From NCBI GenBank assembly GCA_021780095.1, contig JAJXZK010000243.1, positions 1 to 17,125 on the forward strand: a stretch of DNA of 17,125 nt. Direction: 5' to 3'. The DNA comes from Acidobacteriota bacterium. GTDB taxonomy: Bacteria > Acidobacteriota > Terriglobia > Terriglobales > Acidobacteriaceae. Below the pieces are notes generated by a model, which was given only the letters and a program-made list of their open reading frames with translations, did not search any database and was not told the DNA's origin. This document shows positions 14,027-17,125 of the stretch, piece by piece. Every line of letters begins with the position of its first letter. Position 1 is the stretch's first letter. The translations under genes were made by a program, and so were the position numbers.

Positions 14027-15652
14027 TCACTTCCCAGGTTCCACAGTCGGGGGCTCCGGGGGTGCGCCCGGTCCCCAGACCTGCTGCAAAAACAAATATC
14101 TGTCGCGATGCTGGTCGGGATGCGCCTCGGAATTCGCCGACAAGTGCATCACCTGCCATTTTCCTGCCGGGTTGTAGCCAGGCCATTCCGGAAGGCCGGG
14201 ACCGTTGGGATCGCCCGTCTTGGCGAAGTTTGTCCAGTAGGTCTGCATCAGATCGGACAGTTTGTAGTCCTCCGGTCTCCACTTCGCATGTTGCCGCGAA
14301 TCCAGCGTACCAAAGACATATTCAATATCGTCGGAGTGAAACGCGCCGATCGCGGCCGGATGAAATGGATCGCCAGGCGAGCCCAGATCGAACCGATAGC
14401 GGTACACGGGAGCCTGCCCTGTTTTCACCTGGGCTTCCAACCACTGCCAGGTGGAGTAGGCAATAAAGGCATCGCCTGCAAAATCCTCAGATACCCGCAG
14501 CGCTTCAGCCTCGTCGCTGGCGGAGTATGCCTTGAGAAAATCTGACGCCTTTGCGCCGAATCTGGATGTGGCCATCGCATGCAGGCTTTCGGGAGTCGGC
14601 TTTACAGGTTGATCGAGCACTTCCCCACTGCCTTCATCTTTGTTCCAGCCGGCAAGCAACGGAACGTGCCCCTGACTTCCCGCCGCATAGACGGCAGGAA
14701 CACTTTCAGGCAGAAATTCTCCATCCACGTTGGGCCAGAATATTCCATCGCTGTGAGAAGCTCTACTCGCCGCCTTCAACAGGTCGGCTGCGCTGACCGA
14801 TCGCAGAAACTCGAGGCTGCTACTTTTGAAGGCGGATTCGGCAAAAGCCTGCCCGCGTTGTTCGCTCACCGGAAGCGACAGGAAGGTCAATCCCGGCCCA
14901 GTCAAAGCACCCCCGCTCTCGCCGATCGCTCCGGCAAACAATCCTTTCGAAAGGGGAGAAGCCATCTGAGCGCTGACGGAGATCGATCCCGCGGATTCAC
15001 CAAAGATCGTGACCTTCGCAGGATCGCCGCCGAATGCCGCGATATTGCGCTGCACCCAGTCGAACGCAGCCACCTGGTCCATCAACCCATAATTACCGGC
15101 GGAATGTTTCCGCGACTCCGCGGCGAGACTGGGGAGCGCAAAAAACCCGAAGATTCCCAGCCGATAGTTCATGGAGACGACAATGACGCCCTTTCGAGCC
15201 AGGTGCTCGCCATCCTGCCGAGGTTCCGACGAACCTCCCGTCACAAATCCGCCGCCATGAATCCAGACCATCACAGGCAATGGAGCAGCAATCTTTCCTG
15301 CGGGCGTCCACACGTTCAGCGTAAGGCAGTCCTCGCTTGGGCCGGAATCACGAAACACCATGTCGGGGAAAAGATGAGTCTGCATACAACGCGGGCCAAA
15401 GCTGGTGGCGGAACGAATTCCGGACCATTTTGCCGCAGGTTGCGGTGGCTTCCAACGCAGCGGTCCCACGGGAGGCGCCGCGTACGGAATCCCCAAATAA
15501 GCCCGCACCTGCCCGTCGCTGCCGAAGATTCCCTGAACGCTTCCGCGGTCGGTGACAACCGTCAGTCCATCGTTGCCGCGCGCTGCAGGTGCAGATAGCA
15601 ACACTGCGCAGGCACCCGCAGCAAAAAGCCTAATTCTGTTGAGTCGCCTCAT
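14027..15652 (-). CDS. Secreted type-B carboxylesterase
   Basis: This 541-residue alpha/beta hydrolase belongs to the carboxylesterase type B family, which hydrolyses carboxylic esters. It starts with a signal peptide (MRRLNRIRLFAAGACAVLLS, cleavage near ARG-N), so it is exported. Family marks include GIPYAAPPVGPLRW, the EDCLTLNVWTP signature, the oxyanion-hole HGGGF (132-136) and the nucleophile elbow FGESAGS (Ser220). The acidic catalytic residue is likely in NKDEGSGE and the His in GAFHSDDIEYVFG. The ATG at 15652 begins the signal peptide and has GGAG just upstream. A longer in-frame start at 15721 adds a non-signal extension. It precedes the LacI gene and diverges from the MFS transporter. 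The ester substrate is unknown. Confidence 0.92.
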   Translation of the reverse strand: MRRLNRIRLFAAGACAVLLSAPAARGNDGLTVVTDRGSVQGIFGSDGQVRAYLGIPYAAPPVGPLRWKPPQPAAKWSGIRSATSFGPRCMQTHLFPDMVFRDSGPSEDCLTLNVWTPAGKIAAPLPVMVWIHGGGFVTGGSSEPRQDGEHLARKGVIVVSMNYRLGIFGFFALPSLAAESRKHSAGNYGLMDQVAAFDWVQRNIAAFGGDPAKVTIFGESAGSISVSAQMASPLSKGLFAGAIGESGGALTGPGLTFLSLPVSEQRGQAFAESAFKSSSLEFLRSVSAADLLKAASRASHSDGIFWPNVDGEFLPESVPAVYAAGSQGHVPLLAGWNKDEGSGEVLDQPVKPTPESLHAMATSRFGAKASDFLKAYSASDEAEALRVSEDFAGDAFIAYSTWQWLEAQVKTGQAPVYRYRFDLGSPGDPFHPAAIGAFHSDDIEYVFGTLDSRQHAKWRPEDYKLSDLMQTYWTNFAKTGDPNGPGLPEWPGYNPAGKWQVMHLSANSEAHPDQHRDRYLFLQQVWGPGAPPEPPTVEPGK

Positions 15653-15889
15653 TGTCTCCGACGTTCCTTTCGACCAATTCGAACCCAAGAGCGTACACCT
15701 TCCAACAATCCTGTCATGCATTCAAGAAACATTTCCATCATTTAAGAAAGATAGATTAGTATCACCTTGAAACCCCGCGGTTCCGTATCCAAGCGAATTC
15801 GATCGTTCGGAGAGACCTGAGCCGCCGGCAGGTCCTGCGGACGCTAGATTCGCGACTTCGTATTCAACTGTTGCAGACCTGCACTCGTG
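15653..15889. promoter_or_regulatory. Divergent regulatory region between esterase and MFS transporter
   Basis: These 237 bases carry the promoters for both directions. Toward the esterase, a candidate is TTGGAA (plus 15700-15705) and TCGAAT (plus 15677-15682) with 17 bases between. Two small symmetric sites stand out: CGAATTCG at about 15794 and GCAGG-T-CCTGC at about 15830. Either could be an operator, but neither matches the LacI-family consensus well. I see no coding sequence here. Confidence 0.35.
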
Positions 15890-17125
15890 ATGATAAAGCC
15901 CGCACCAGGTCGTTCCGTCAACCCGCCAGCCAGATTTTTCTACGGCTGGTGGATTGTCGGCGCCGCGTTTCTGAACCTGTTTTTTACTACCGGAGTAATT
16001 TACTACGGTTTCCCGGTCTTCTATCCCGCATTTGTCGCGTCCCTGGGATTTACACGGGCGCAGGTGACACAGGGATTTCTGCTAGGCGCGCTTTTCGTCG
16101 GACTTCCGTTTGGGCTGTTTGCCGGCACGCTGATCGATCGGGTCGGCGCTCGCCGCGTCATCCTGTCCGGAATCGGATTGATCGGCCTTCCGCTGATCTT
16201 GATGGGGTGGATGACACACTTCTGGCAGTATGAACTGCTATGCATCGCGGAAGTCATCGGATATGCGCTCGCTGGCCCGATTGCCAATCAGGTCCTGATT
16301 GCGCAGTGGTTTCGCGAGCGGCGTGGCCAGGCCATGGGGTATGCCTACCTGGGCCTAGGCCTGGGCGGTGTCGTCTCTCCGTTAGCCGCGAATTTTCTGA
16401 TCCGAAGCTTTGGGTGGCGCACAGCTCTGGAGATTGCGGGGACTCTGATCCTGGCGGTGCTGTTTCCGGTGGGCTTGTGGGTGACACGCTCGACTCCCTC
16501 CGAGATGGGCTTGCTTCCGGATGGAGCGATTGCGGATGACCCGCGAGCGCAAGAGTCGCATACGGATGAGCGCGCTGGCAGCGTTGCGGCAGCGGTTCGC
16601 ACGGCAGATTTCTGGCTGATTCTGGCTGGCGCGACGCTAATCTTAAGCTCCGTCAACGCGGTCATTCAACACTTCATCCTTTTTTTAAAAGATCAGGGCT
16701 ATTTCATTCGAACAGCATCACATTTTCTCTCGGCACTGCTGGTTTCAAGCCTCGCTGGGCGGGTGCTGGTGGGGTATATTGCAGATCGATTCCGGAAGAA
16801 AAATACTATGGCGCTGTTTTACCTGGTGCTGGGCGCTTCCATTCCTCTGCTGTACTTCGCGCACAAGCCCATTGCGGCGTTCGCCTTCGCGATCACTTTT
16901 GGTTTCTCCATGGGCGCCGACTACATGCTGATTCCGCTGGTTACGGCGGACCGCTTCGGGCTGGCAGCCCTGGGAAAACTGCTGGCCCTGATCATCATGG
17001 GATACACCATTGGCCAGTGGGTCGCGCCCTGGATGGCCGGCAAAATCTTCGATACGTACCACAGCTATCGACTGGCGTGGGCCATCTTCACCGGTGCGGG
17101 CCTGCTGGGTGCGGCCGCCATTTAT
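15890..17125 (+). CDS. MFS transporter (partial, runs off the right edge)
   Basis: 412 codons are visible from ATG 15890 to the window edge without a stop. The protein is a multi-helix major facilitator. It starts YGWWIVGAAFLNLFFTTG and has the loop 2-3 motif LIDRVGARR (family pattern G-x3-D-R-x-G-R-R). It also has a proline/glycine-rich helix 5, a central hydrophilic loop (about 200-240), and the second-half equivalent GRVLVGYIADRFRKK. The overall look resembles monocarboxylate- or oxalate/formate-antiporter-like MFS members, which move small organic acids, but this is only a resemblance. A GTG immediately before the ATG is an alternative start. It diverges from the esterase gene, so it may import a product of that enzyme. 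Confidence 0.9.
   Translation, partial: MIKPAPGRSVNPPARFFYGWWIVGAAFLNLFFTTGVIYYGFPVFYPAFVASLGFTRAQVTQGFLLGALFVGLPFGLFAGTLIDRVGARRVILSGIGLIGLPLILMGWMTHFWQYELLCIAEVIGYALAGPIANQVLIAQWFRERRGQAMGYAYLGLGLGGVVSPLAANFLIRSFGWRTALEIAGTLILAVLFPVGLWVTRSTPSEMGLLPDGAIADDPRAQESHTDERAGSVAAAVRTADFWLILAGATLILSSVNAVIQHFILFLKDQGYFIRTASHFLSALLVSSLAGRVLVGYIADRFRKKNTMALFYLVLGASIPLLYFAHKPIAAFAFAITFGFSMGADYMLIPLVTADRFGLAALGKLLALIIMGYTIGQWVAPWMAGKIFDTYHSYRLAWAIFTGAGLLGAAAIY

Noticed and set aside
14579..15598. 339-codon plus-strand open frame opposite the carboxylesterase
   Set aside because: Antisense to a complete esterase with catalytic motifs; composition is that of a shadow frame.

Overview
The window looks like a chromosomal segment of a soil-type Gram-negative bacterium. 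My best guess is Acidobacteriota (class Terriglobia), but this is an inference from overall gene style: moderately high GC, a caa3-type CoxB, a DUF4097 protein, several secreted hydrolases and an orphan peptide-type permease. No marker gene here proves the phylum. I see no phage, insertion sequence, CRISPR array or integrase.

Left part (1-5770). On the minus strand lie the probable first codons of a cytochrome oxidase subunit I gene (running off the left edge), then coxB encoding subunit II fused to cytochrome c. Upstream of these is a DppB/OppB-type permease gene whose ATG overlaps the stop of a CNNM/CBS/CorC-family (HlyC/CorC, 'hemolysin-like') membrane protein gene. Diverging on the plus strand are a secreted DUF4097 protein with repeated GSGN turns, a strong hairpin, and a phosphoglycolate-phosphatase-like HAD gene.

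Centre (5791-12669). A compact minus-strand operon reads, in transcription order: a short NeuB-family synthase, a KdsC-like HAD phosphatase, an acetolactate-synthase-like ThDP enzyme, and a two-domain FkbM methyltransferase. A divergent plus-strand pair encodes an NAD-dependent sugar epimerase/dehydratase and a secreted beta-lactamase-fold serine hydrolase. The set resembles part of a surface-sugar pathway: NeuB and a KdsC-type phosphatase would make a 3-deoxy-2-ulosonic acid, the epimerase and methyltransferase would tailor it, and the ThDP enzyme adds or removes a carbon unit. No CMP-sugar synthetase (NeuA/KdsB) is in the window and the NeuB protein lacks the usual C-terminal SAF domain, so the product is not obvious. 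This is the most interesting part of the window.

Right part (12670-17125). A tRNA-Ala(CGC) gene with its own promoter and a downstream hairpin terminator separates the sugar locus from a small catabolic-looking module: a secreted type-B carboxylesterase followed by a LacI-family regulator on the minus strand, and a divergent MFS transporter that runs off the right edge. The layout suggests the regulator controls the 237-bp divergent region, and that the esterase releases a compound that the transporter imports.
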